From assembly GCF_000296815.2 (NCBI RefSeq), contig NZ_CAIT01000009.1:1612001-1676000 (forward strand): a stretch of 64,000 bases of DNA, written 5' to 3'. The translations under genes were made by a program, and so were the position numbers. Source of the stretch: Fibrisoma limi BUZ 3. Lineage in GTDB: Bacteria > Bacteroidota > Bacteroidia > Cytophagales > Spirosomataceae. This document shows, piece by piece, positions 53,479-60,705 of this stretch (position 1 is the first letter of the stretch; each line of letters opens with the position of its first letter). The notes under the pieces are model-generated. The model made no database searches, was not told the origin of the DNA, and was given only the letters and a program-made list of their open reading frames with translations.

Positions 53479-53772
53479 TCAAGAGGCATAGGCAATCGTA
53501 TCCAACAGCATAGCAATACTGTTGGCCAGACCTGGCTCGACTAAGGAGTAGTACACATTCTTACGCTGCCGACGAGTTGTTAACAACCCTTTGCTTTTCA
53601 TGAAGAGCAGGTGATGTGATGTCAGCGACTGATCTACCTCCAGGTACTCCTGGATAGTCGTGGCAGTCAGCTCCTTTCGCTGCCTTAATAAAAGCACAAT
53701 CTGCAAACGTATGGGATGAGCAATCGCTTTGAACATGTGAACAGCTCTATCAATTCGTTGCTCCTGCTCCAT
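53479..53772 (-). CDS. ArsR/SmtB-family winged-helix transcriptional regulator
   Basis: 97 residues. The winged helix-turn-helix is clear: HMFKAIAHPIRLQIVLLL, LTATTIQEYLEVDQSLTSHHLLFMKSKGLL and the wing TTRRQRKNVYYSL. The usual metal-binding ELCVCDL box is absent (ELTATTIQEYL has no Cys), and there is no Cys at all, so a thiol metal sensor at that site is unlikely; histidine/acid sites at other helices remain possible. A -7 box and an inverted repeat lie upstream, consistent with autoregulation. It is divergent from a siderophore-type TonB receptor, 683 bp away. Confidence 0.9.
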   Translation of the reverse strand: MEQEQRIDRAVHMFKAIAHPIRLQIVLLLRQRKELTATTIQEYLEVDQSLTSHHLLFMKSKGLLTTRRQRKNVYYSLVEPGLANSIAMLLDTIAYAS

Positions 53773-53815
53773 AATAGAATCGAAAAGAATAATGCCCTAA
53801 TCAGTGTGATGGACA

Positions 53816-53840
53816 CTGCTGCCTATAACTCAGGTAGCAG
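53816..53840. promoter_or_regulatory. Candidate ArsR operator (imperfect inverted repeat)
   Basis: CTGCTGCCT (53816-53824) and AGGTAGCAG (53832-53840) pair at 8 of 9 positions across 7 bp. The site lies between the -7 box and the ArsR start, the usual place for autorepression. Confidence 0.5.
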
Positions 53841-53848
53841 TCTTTGGG

Positions 53849-53856
53849 CAAAAGTA
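53849..53856 (-). promoter_or_regulatory. -7 box of the ArsR gene
   Basis: The minus strand reads TACTTTTG, an exact TAnnTTTG match, 76 bp before the ArsR ATG. Confidence 0.5.
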
Positions 53857-54073
53857 GGCAAATGTCATGCCATTGCTCTATTAACTATCTATTAATGAAT
53901 AGCTTATAAAAGTTTTTAAACGCTCGTCCCGTTACTATTATGTTAATGCCCACACACGATTGTAAATAACAAACCTACTTTAATTGCCTTTTAACTACGT
54001 CTCATCTCTTTATCACCAGTTTTGTCACGCCGTTTACTTGTTAGTTTATAAGCATTTATTTTTTACCCCACTT

Positions 54074-54262
54074 ATGCAGTCAGACTGTTACGATTTGTTG
54101 AAAGATGCCGACGAGTCACCTACTACGTTTCACCGTCGGTTAAATGAGTTCGCCATAACCTACCGATTAGAACGACCAGCCAACTGTCGGTATGTAGCCG
54201 ATCAGATTATTCGCCACAACCTAACCAAACAATTTAAGGCGTATCAACTCGTAATACGTTAG
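54074..54262 (+). CDS. Small hypothetical protein (62 residues)
   Basis: The ATG at 54074 begins a polar, helical-looking sequence with LLKDADESPTTFHRRLNEF and LERPANCRYVADQIIRHNLT. The frame extends upstream to a TTG at 53984, but that part is AT-rich and less protein-like. No family or promoter was recognised. It lies between the ArsR gene and the TonB receptor. Confidence 0.35.
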   Translation: MQSDCYDLLKDADESPTTFHRRLNEFAITYRLERPANCRYVADQIIRHNLTKQFKAYQLVIR

Positions 54263-54397
54263 GCAATATGAAACTGCAAGCCAAACCCAGAATTCTGGCC
54301 TAATTGCGCACGCTTCATTCCAGAGTTGGCAGCTACACCATAAGGCTTCCTGTTGGAGCTGACATCAAAGTTTTTCTAATTGATTTCTAATGAGCGC

Positions 54398-54429
54398 TTG
54401 TAATTATGGAAAACAGAGCGTTACATTTG
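54398..54429 (+). promoter_or_regulatory. Promoter of the siderophore-type receptor
   Basis: TTG (54398-54400), a 21-bp spacer and TACATTTG (54422-54429, exact -7 match) lie 26 bp before the ATG at 54456. Confidence 0.65.
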
Positions 54430-54455
54430 CCGTTGTTTATATTTAATCTAAATAA

Positions 54456-56888
54456 ATGAAGCCGCTCTATTTTTACTTTTTTACGCTCTGTTTTTGCCTA
54501 CTCTTCACTACAATTAACGCTGTTGCTCAGGATACGGGTTCTATAGCCGGTGTTGTAAATACGCTGGATGACAAGCCGGCTGCTTACGTGAACGTAGCCA
54601 TTAAAGAAATACGCAAAGGAACCATCACGGCCGACGACGGTACGTTCATCCTCAAAGCCATTCCGAGTGGAACGTATACGCTGATCGTTACGTATGTTGG
54701 CCTGCAACGCCAGGAGAAGACGGTGACGGTTGTTGGCGGTCAGACGACCAGGACGGATGTAACGCTTTCTGAAAATGCAGCTCAGCTTAATGAGGTTGAA
54801 GTTACAGGTACACGTCAGGTCGTTACGCTTGGTAAAGCCAACATCGCTCCGCTCGACTTACCCCAAACCACCGGCGTTGTCAGCAGAGCTGTTATTGAGA
54901 ACCAGCAGATTTCACGGTTGGGCGATGCCCTCAAGAATGTGAGTGGTGTGTCGCTGACCCAGCAGCGGGGTGGCGTTGCCGAAACGTTTTCGGCCCGTGG
55001 CTATAGCATCAGCATTGCCGGGGCAGCCGGGAGTATCTTTAAAAATGGCGTCATTTCCAACACGGCCGGTTTTCCGGAAGCCAGCACGCTGGAATCAGTG
55101 GAAGTTTTGAAAGGCAGTGCAGCGCTGCTTTACGGAAACGTATCGGGTGGTTTGGTTGTAAACATGATTACCAAGAAGCCTAAGTTCACCTATGGCGGTG
55201 AACTTTCTATGCGGGCCGGCAGCTACAACCTTTACAAGCCCATTGTGGATGTATACGGACCACTGGCTAAGAACCTGGCCTTCCGCGTGGTGGGCACGTA
55301 CGAGCACGCCAAAAGCTACCGCGATGTCGTCAAAACAGACCGGGTTTACGTTAATCCGTCGCTCCTGTATCGATTGGGCCAAAAGACAACCGTTCTTCTA
55401 CAGGGCGACTACCTACGCTCAAATCTTACACCTGACAACGGTGTTGGGTCATTAAACGCCAATCAGCAGGCTGTTATTCCGACCAATATTCCCCGGTCTC
55501 GTTTCATCAATACGCGCTGGGCCTACAATAACATGGACCAGACGAGTGCATCGCTTACGGTCGACCATGCCCTCAGCAACACCTGGCGGCTGAACTTCAT
55601 TACGTCGGCGCAACGTACGGACATAAGCTCGTACGGGGCCGGTGTTCCAAACAACAATATCGCTGCCAATGGCGACTGGAACCGCTCGCTGAGCCGCGCT
55701 AAAACCAGGGAGCTAAACTACACCGGACAGCTTAACCTGAATGGCCGGTTCAGCACGGGACCCGTTGAACATCAGACGCTGGTTGGCGCTGATCTGGTCA
55801 ATATTATCAGCGTTACCAATGCCTTTACCATTACAAGTGGCGGCAAACCAGTCACTACCTACGACAAGATAAACATCCTTGACCCGAATAAATATGAAGT
55901 TCGGACCGACATTCCGGATGCTACGGCTATTACTCGTACAACGTCGCCCTCATACCGGATGGGTGTTTATGCCCAGGACCTGATCAGCCTGACCGATAAG
56001 TTCAAAGTATTTGCCGGTTTGCGCTGGTCGTATCAGAAGGCGGTTCAGCCCCAGATTCTCGATCTGCGCACCAACGCCGAATCACGGAGCGCTACTGCCA
56101 CGAAGTATGACCGGGCGTTTTCGCCAAAAGTCGCCCTGATTTACCAGCCACGGCCCACAAATTCAGTGTTTGCCAGCTACTCCAATAATTTTACGATCAA
56201 CAATGGGGTTGACATTTATGGGCAGTTGTTAAAACCATCCATCGTTGACCAGTATGAAGTCGGGTCAAAGAATGAACTCCTTGGCGGCAAGTTATCGGCC
56301 AATGTTAGTGTCTATCATATCGTCAACAGTGACTTCGCACAGATGGCACCGCTCAAACTCGACGGTACGCCCAACACGGATACAAACGTGAAAGAATTTA
56401 CCGGCGAAACCACCAGCGATGGTCTGGAGGTAGACCTCAACGGCAATCTGTCCCGAAATCTGTTCTTCATGGCTGGCTACGGCTATAATTACATGCGATA
56501 CACGAAAACGTCGACGGTAAAAGGAGCACCAATTTTAGGAGAACGTCTGATTAACAACCCCGCTCACACCGCCAACGCCACTATTTTTTATACGTTCAGT
56601 CTGCCCCAGCTTCGTGGTTTGAAACTCGGCGCATCAGCCTTTTATACCGGGGCTCGGAATGGTGGTTTGAACAACATGGTAGGCCAGACACCGGAATTTA
56701 ACCGGTTAATTCCGCTGAGTGGTTTCACCACGATCGATCTGACAGCCGGCTATACGTATCAGAAGATATCCTTGTTGGCCAAGGTATCGAACATCACGAA
56801 CGAATTGAATTATCTGATACACGATCGGTATAGCATCATGCCGATTCCGCCCCGTCAGTTCGTTACGACACTGTCATACCGGTTTTAG
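54456..56888 (+). CDS. TonB-dependent siderophore-type receptor
   Basis: 810 residues. Signal peptide to about 24 (NAVAQ). A carboxypeptidase-like domain (28-110: IAGVVNTLDDKPAAYVNVAI) precedes a plug with LDLPQTTGVVSRAVIENQQ, LKNVSGVSLTQQRGGVAETFSARG and VLKGSAALLYGNVSGGLVVN, the wording of the TonB-siderophore subfamily (FhuA/FecA-like ferrichrome receptors). The barrel ends in PPRQFVTTLSYRF. It probably imports a ferric siderophore or a similar metal complex. The ArsR regulator upstream on the opposite strand might sense the metal state, but this link is inferred only from position. Confidence 0.92.
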   Translation: MKPLYFYFFTLCFCLLFTTINAVAQDTGSIAGVVNTLDDKPAAYVNVAIKEIRKGTITADDGTFILKAIPSGTYTLIVTYVGLQRQEKTVTVVGGQTTRTDVTLSENAAQLNEVEVTGTRQVVTLGKANIAPLDLPQTTGVVSRAVIENQQISRLGDALKNVSGVSLTQQRGGVAETFSARGYSISIAGAAGSIFKNGVISNTAGFPEASTLESVEVLKGSAALLYGNVSGGLVVNMITKKPKFTYGGELSMRAGSYNLYKPIVDVYGPLAKNLAFRVVGTYEHAKSYRDVVKTDRVYVNPSLLYRLGQKTTVLLQGDYLRSNLTPDNGVGSLNANQQAVIPTNIPRSRFINTRWAYNNMDQTSASLTVDHALSNTWRLNFITSAQRTDISSYGAGVPNNNIAANGDWNRSLSRAKTRELNYTGQLNLNGRFSTGPVEHQTLVGADLVNIISVTNAFTITSGGKPVTTYDKINILDPNKYEVRTDIPDATAITRTTSPSYRMGVYAQDLISLTDKFKVFAGLRWSYQKAVQPQILDLRTNAESRSATATKYDRAFSPKVALIYQPRPTNSVFASYSNNFTINNGVDIYGQLLKPSIVDQYEVGSKNELLGGKLSANVSVYHIVNSDFAQMAPLKLDGTPNTDTNVKEFTGETTSDGLEVDLNGNLSRNLFFMAGYGYNYMRYTKTSTVKGAPILGERLINNPAHTANATIFYTFSLPQLRGLKLGASAFYTGARNGGLNNMVGQTPEFNRLIPLSGFTTIDLTAGYTYQKISLLAKVSNITNELNYLIHDRYSIMPIPPRQFVTTLSYRF

Positions 56889-57012
56889 CAGACGCTGTTA
56901 TAGAGGAGAAAAGATCACCAATAAAGGCATGAAATACCGTCCTGAATCATTGAACCTGTTCAGGGCTAATGACAGGAAATGAGCGAAGGCCCTTTTTGTC
57001 ATTTCGGTGTAA

Positions 57013-57048
57013 ACAAAACGCCCCGGCATCGATGCCGGGGCGTTTTGT
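57013..57048. terminator. Perfect 36-bp palindromic terminator
   Basis: The sequence from 57013 to 57048 is fully self-complementary (18-bp arms, centre ATCGAT) with A-rich and T-rich ends, so it works on both strands. It lies 5 bp from the msrA stop and also serves the TonB receptor. Confidence 0.85.
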
Positions 57049-57052
57049 GCTC

Positions 57053-57745
57053 TTAGTGGCTCGCAGCCACATCCGTTTTCAGCTTTTCCTTGAAAACTTT
57101 TTTAAACTTGTCCAGCTTCGGCGCAATCACAAAGGCGCAATAGCCCTGGTCTGGATTCTGGGCAAAATAATTCTGGTGGTACGCTTCAGCTTCGTAAAAG
57201 GTAGTAGCCGGGCTGATTTCGGTCACGATCTGTTTGTCGTAGGCACCTGACTTGTTCAGCTCAGTTTTTGCGGTTTCGGCCAGTTGCTTTTGCTCATCGT
57301 TGTGGTAGAAAATCACCGAACGATACTGCGTGCCTACGTCGGCACCCTGGCGATTCAGCGAGGTTGGGTCGTGGCTGCGGAAGAAAGCCTCCAGCAACTC
57401 CTGATACGTAATTTTTGACGGATCGTACGTCACCTCAACACACTCGGCATGGCCGGTCGTGCCGGTGCAGACCTCTTTATACGTTGGGTTAGCCTTTGCT
57501 CCTCCCTCGTAGCCCGACACAGCCGAAATGACGCCGTCGAGCGTTTCAAACATGGCTTCCGTACACCAGAAGCAACCCGTTCCGAAGGTGGCCTTCGCTA
57601 CGTTTGTCGATTGATTTGTAGTCATACTGCTTTTTTTCTTATGATTTGCCGATTGAGCCGGCTGTCCACATGCCGTCATCACGGCAACGGATAGAAAAGC
57701 GGAGGCCAGGGCAACCGTCTTTTTCAGGAATGGGGGCGCAACCAT
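57053..57745 (-). CDS. msrA: Peptide-methionine (S)-S-oxide reductase, lipoprotein
   Basis: 230 residues from the ATG at 57745, which starts a lipoprotein signal peptide (lipobox VMTAC, then GQPAQSANHKKK). The catalytic motif is GTGCFWCTEAMFE, followed by GYEGGAKANPTYKEVCTGTTGHAE, the expected substrate-binding region, and YHQNYFAQNP near the end. It repairs oxidised methionine in exported proteins, probably at the periplasmic face of a membrane. In-frame codons further upstream (57790, 57880) would overlap the divergent PPK2 promoter and are unlikely. Confidence 0.93.
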   Translation of the reverse strand: MVAPPFLKKTVALASAFLSVAVMTACGQPAQSANHKKKSSMTTNQSTNVAKATFGTGCFWCTEAMFETLDGVISAVSGYEGGAKANPTYKEVCTGTTGHAECVEVTYDPSKITYQELLEAFFRSHDPTSLNRQGADVGTQYRSVIFYHNDEQKQLAETAKTELNKSGAYDKQIVTEISPATTFYEAEAYHQNYFAQNPDQGYCAFVIAPKLDKFKKVFKEKLKTDVAASH

Positions 57746-57819
57746 GAGGGTTGGATTGTGGTTGTTAGATACTAGCATAACGTAACTCATTCGCGTAAAG
57801 TTTACGCACCCCTTTATCT

Positions 57820-58713
57820 GTGAAAGACCTCGACACCAACCGCTTCCGCTACGATGGCCACGGCTCAGACACCAAGCCATTCGACATTAAAAAGGCTCCC
57901 ACCAAAGTGGACGACCTGTACGACGACGATGATGATTATGAGAAACTGCTTCGCCAGCAGGTCGACGAGATCGACAAGCTACAGACCCAGTTATACGTCG
58001 ATAACCGCTACGGCCTGCTGACGGTGTTCCAGGCACTCGATGCAGCCGGTAAAGACGGTACTATCCAGCACGTCTTTACGGGTACAAATCCGCTGGGGCT
58101 GCGCGTTCACTCGTTCAAACGGCCTACCGAGCAGGAGCTTGAACACGATTTTCTATGGCGCTGCTGGCGGGAACTGCCGGAACGTGGCACCATCGGCATC
58201 TTCAATCGGTCGTATTACGAAGAAGTGCTGGTTACCAAAGTGCATCCTGAGATCGTAACGCAGACCCAGCGTTTACCCGAGGTTCTCATCGAGGATATGG
58301 ATAAAGTCTGGAAGCAGCGGTACGAAGCCATCCGCAACATGGAGAAGTATTTGTACCACAACGGCTTCCCGACGCTCAAGTTTTTTCTGCACGTATCGAA
58401 GGACGAGCAGGCCGACCGGCTCATTGCCCGGATTAAGGACATCGACAAAAACTGGAAGTTCGACGAGGGCGACGTGACAGAGCGTAACTTCTGGCACGAC
58501 TACCAGCGGGCATACGAAGATGCTATCAACGAAACGGCTACCGAACATGCTCCCTGGTATGTTATCCCGGCCGACGACAAAAAGAACATGCGTCTGCTGG
58601 TAGGCCGTATACTTATTAACGAACTTAAAAAACTACCTATCAGCAAGCCGAAACGGAACGAAGAACGGTTTGATGAATTACAGAAACTGATTGAAATCAT
58701 CAGGACGCAATAG
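57820..58713 (+). CDS. ppk2: Polyphosphate kinase 2 family protein, copy 1
   Basis: 297 residues with a GTG start at 57820 (no ATG before residue 170). PPK2 motifs: Walker A FQALDAAGKDGTIQHVF, FLWRCWRELPERGTIGIFNRSYYEEVL, the lid-region KRYEAIRNMEKY-like segment KQRYEAIRNMEKYLY, FFLHVSKDEQADRL and ATEHAPWYVIPADDKKN. The order fits PPK2 enzymes that phosphorylate AMP and/or ADP with polyphosphate; the wording is closest to class III-type proteins. An Asp-rich stretch (DDLYDDDDDYEKLL) lies near residue 35. The second copy begins 37 bp downstream. Confidence 0.92.
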   Translation: MKDLDTNRFRYDGHGSDTKPFDIKKAPTKVDDLYDDDDDYEKLLRQQVDEIDKLQTQLYVDNRYGLLTVFQALDAAGKDGTIQHVFTGTNPLGLRVHSFKRPTEQELEHDFLWRCWRELPERGTIGIFNRSYYEEVLVTKVHPEIVTQTQRLPEVLIEDMDKVWKQRYEAIRNMEKYLYHNGFPTLKFFLHVSKDEQADRLIARIKDIDKNWKFDEGDVTERNFWHDYQRAYEDAINETATEHAPWYVIPADDKKNMRLLVGRILINELKKLPISKPKRNEERFDELQKLIEIIRTQ

Positions 58714-58750
58714 CCCTCGTTCAGGCAGAATTGATTCGACAACCCACGTT

Positions 58751-59626
58751 ATGAAGAAATTAAACAGCGCCGAGTTTCGGTACGACGGTCGGCGGAAGTT
58801 TTCAAGGGATTTACCGACCAACATCGATCCCTTCTACACGGACGAGGCCGACCGGGGCCGCCAGCTCGATGACCTGTCGGAACGCATGGACCAGGCCCAG
58901 AACGCCATGCACGCCGACGAGGAATACGGCCTGGTTGTGCTGTTTCAGGCGATGGATGCCGGTGGAAAAGACAGTAGCATCCGGCACGTATTCAAAGGCC
59001 TGAACCCCTCGCGGTTTCGGGTTGCCGAGTTCAAAAAGCCGAGCGAAGAAGACCTGTCGCACGACTTTCTCTGGCGGTTCTGGAAAGAATTACCCGAACG
59101 GGGTTATATCGGTATCTTCAACCGGACGTATTACGAAGAGGTGCTGGCGGTCAAGGTACACCCCGAACGCCTGCAGGAGAGTTCGATTCCGAAAGATTTG
59201 CTGGCTGATCAGCCCAGGCTCTGGAAGGAGCGGTACACCGACATCCGAAATTTTGAAGATTACCTGTATCGGAATGGCTTCCGGGTCATCAAGTTTTACC
59301 TCCACGTCGCCAAACAGGAACAGGAACAACGGCTCATTAGCCGGCTGGAACACCCCAAAAAGCAGTGGAAGCTGAGCAAAAGCGATCTAGAAGAGCGCAA
59401 ATTCTGGGGCGACTACATGCAGGCGTATGAAGACGCCATCAACGCCACGGCTACCAAACAGAACCCCTGGTACGTGATTCCGAGCGACGACCGGATGAAC
59501 CAGCAGCTAATCATTGCGCATATCATGACCGACATTCTGGAATCGCTGCCGGTGTCGTTTCCGGAGAAGGATGACGAAGAAGCCAAAAAGCTGATTAACG
59601 TAATTAAACGCCAGGACAGTAAGTAG
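58751..59626 (+). CDS. Polyphosphate kinase 2 family protein, copy 2
   Basis: 291 residues from the ATG at 58751; an in-frame codon at 58691 overlaps copy 1. It has the same motifs in the same order: FQAMDAGGKDSSIRHVF, FLWRFWKELPERGYIGIFNRTYYEEVL, YLHVAKQEQEQRL and ATKQNPWYVIPSDDRMN. The Walker A reads GGKDSS instead of the common AGKDGT of copy 1, so nucleotide or substrate preference may differ. It follows copy 1 by 37 bp and is clearly a tandem paralogue. Its stop lies in a hairpin shared with the convergent TraB gene. Confidence 0.92.
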   Translation: MKKLNSAEFRYDGRRKFSRDLPTNIDPFYTDEADRGRQLDDLSERMDQAQNAMHADEEYGLVVLFQAMDAGGKDSSIRHVFKGLNPSRFRVAEFKKPSEEDLSHDFLWRFWKELPERGYIGIFNRTYYEEVLAVKVHPERLQESSIPKDLLADQPRLWKERYTDIRNFEDYLYRNGFRVIKFYLHVAKQEQEQRLISRLEHPKKQWKLSKSDLEERKFWGDYMQAYEDAINATATKQNPWYVIPSDDRMNQQLIIAHIMTDILESLPVSFPEKDDEEAKKLINVIKRQDSK

Positions 59627-59648
59627 CCCGGACGTTGGTCCGGGCTAC
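59623..59648. terminator. Hairpin spanning both convergent stop codons
   Basis: GTAGCCCGGAC (59623-59633) and GTCCGGGCTAC (59638-59648) are exact complements around a GTTG loop. The arms include the TAG stop of PPK2 copy 2 and the stop of the TraB/GumN gene. Confidence 0.75.
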
Positions 59649-60499
59649 AGCGCCTTTACGGTATAACCTTCTTTTTTCAGCAACGCAATCAGACCATCGG
59701 GGCCGGGCAGGTGCAGTGCTCCAACGGCCACGAACGTAGGGCGCAGGGCCATCAGCGCCGGGAGCTTCTTCATCCAGTTCTCATTACGTTCTTTCACCAG
59801 GTACGATAGATCGCCGTGTTTCTTTTCGTACTCCTGGCCAAGCTTCCACATCGCGTTCAGGTCGCCCTTGAGGTATAGGTCGGTAAGCTGCTTGCTGTCG
59901 CCCCGCATCGAGTCTTTTTCCTTCACCATCTTCACGAGATCGTCGGCCTGCTTCTCAACCGGATCATGGTCGAGCAGCATTGTCATTTGCTGATCCATGG
60001 TTTCGAGCGCCGAAACCGTCTTGCCCAGCTTTTTACCCTCCGACGCAAAATATAGATCGAGGGGCTGGCCCGTGAACCGGCGTAACGTATCCGATTCTTT
60101 TTCAGCATACCCCATGCTTAACATGGTCGACGTCATGATTGGCTTCATCATGTTAAATAAAGCCAGGTCTGCGCCCGTTACTCGCCTGAACTCATCGGCT
60201 ACCAGTTTGTAGTCGGCTGCCGAAAGCATCCGATCCAAGCTCTTGCCAGGCATGATCGCCCGCATAGCCATGCTGAACATTGCCGACGAATCGATGGTGG
60301 TTTCAACGACTACCCCCTGCGACCTAGCATAGGCGTCGCGAACAGTGGGCTTCTGATTCAAATAGCTGTCTTTCAGGATATGATACGTACCGAATAGATA
60401 CGAAGGTTGTTTCAGGCCGTTACCAGATACCTCCCACAACAACGACTGGGCGTAGGTGGGGCTGGTTAGCAAAAAGAGTGCAACGAGAAGTTTTCGCAT
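59645..60499 (-). CDS. TraB/GumN family secreted protein (Tiki-like)
   Basis: 284 residues with a signal peptide ending in TYAQ (about 18). The family-defining N-terminal motif SYLFGTYHIL (about 33-42, with the G-T-x-H signature) and the C-terminal VAVGALHLPGPDGLI (about 258-272) are both present, joined by helices. The family is related to the Tiki metalloproteases, and the His residues are proposed metal ligands; bacterial activity is not established. It has no obvious operon partner. Confidence 0.9.
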   Translation of the reverse strand: MRKLLVALFLLTSPTYAQSLLWEVSGNGLKQPSYLFGTYHILKDSYLNQKPTVRDAYARSQGVVVETTIDSSAMFSMAMRAIMPGKSLDRMLSAADYKLVADEFRRVTGADLALFNMMKPIMTSTMLSMGYAEKESDTLRRFTGQPLDLYFASEGKKLGKTVSALETMDQQMTMLLDHDPVEKQADDLVKMVKEKDSMRGDSKQLTDLYLKGDLNAMWKLGQEYEKKHGDLSYLVKERNENWMKKLPALMALRPTFVAVGALHLPGPDGLIALLKKEGYTVKAL

Positions 60500-60634
60500 T
60501 GAATATGAACTAATTATTAATTAAAACGATGAAGCCTGTCTCTTTCTTATCGATTTTATCCTATTAATAAGACCATTCAGCACTTGATTTCGTGGGTTTA
60601 TCTAATTTCTGAATAAGCCATAACCGATCGCGTC

Positions 60635-60642
60635 TACTTTTG
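60635..60642 (+). promoter_or_regulatory. -7 box of the FecA-like receptor
   Basis: TACTTTTG is an exact TAnnTTTG match, 63 bp before the ATG at 60706. No clear -33 TTG was found. Confidence 0.5.
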
Positions 60643-60705
60643 TACGGTGCTCAACAAAGGGAGGAGCCATTGGTTAACTACTGTACGCTCACCAACTACA
60701 ACTGT

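Larger units (their letters stand above)
53773..54073. other. AT-rich intergenic region upstream of the ArsR gene
   Basis: About 300 bp without a gene. It holds the ArsR promoter (53849-53856) and the putative operator (53816-53840). Nothing else was recognised. Confidence 0.5.
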
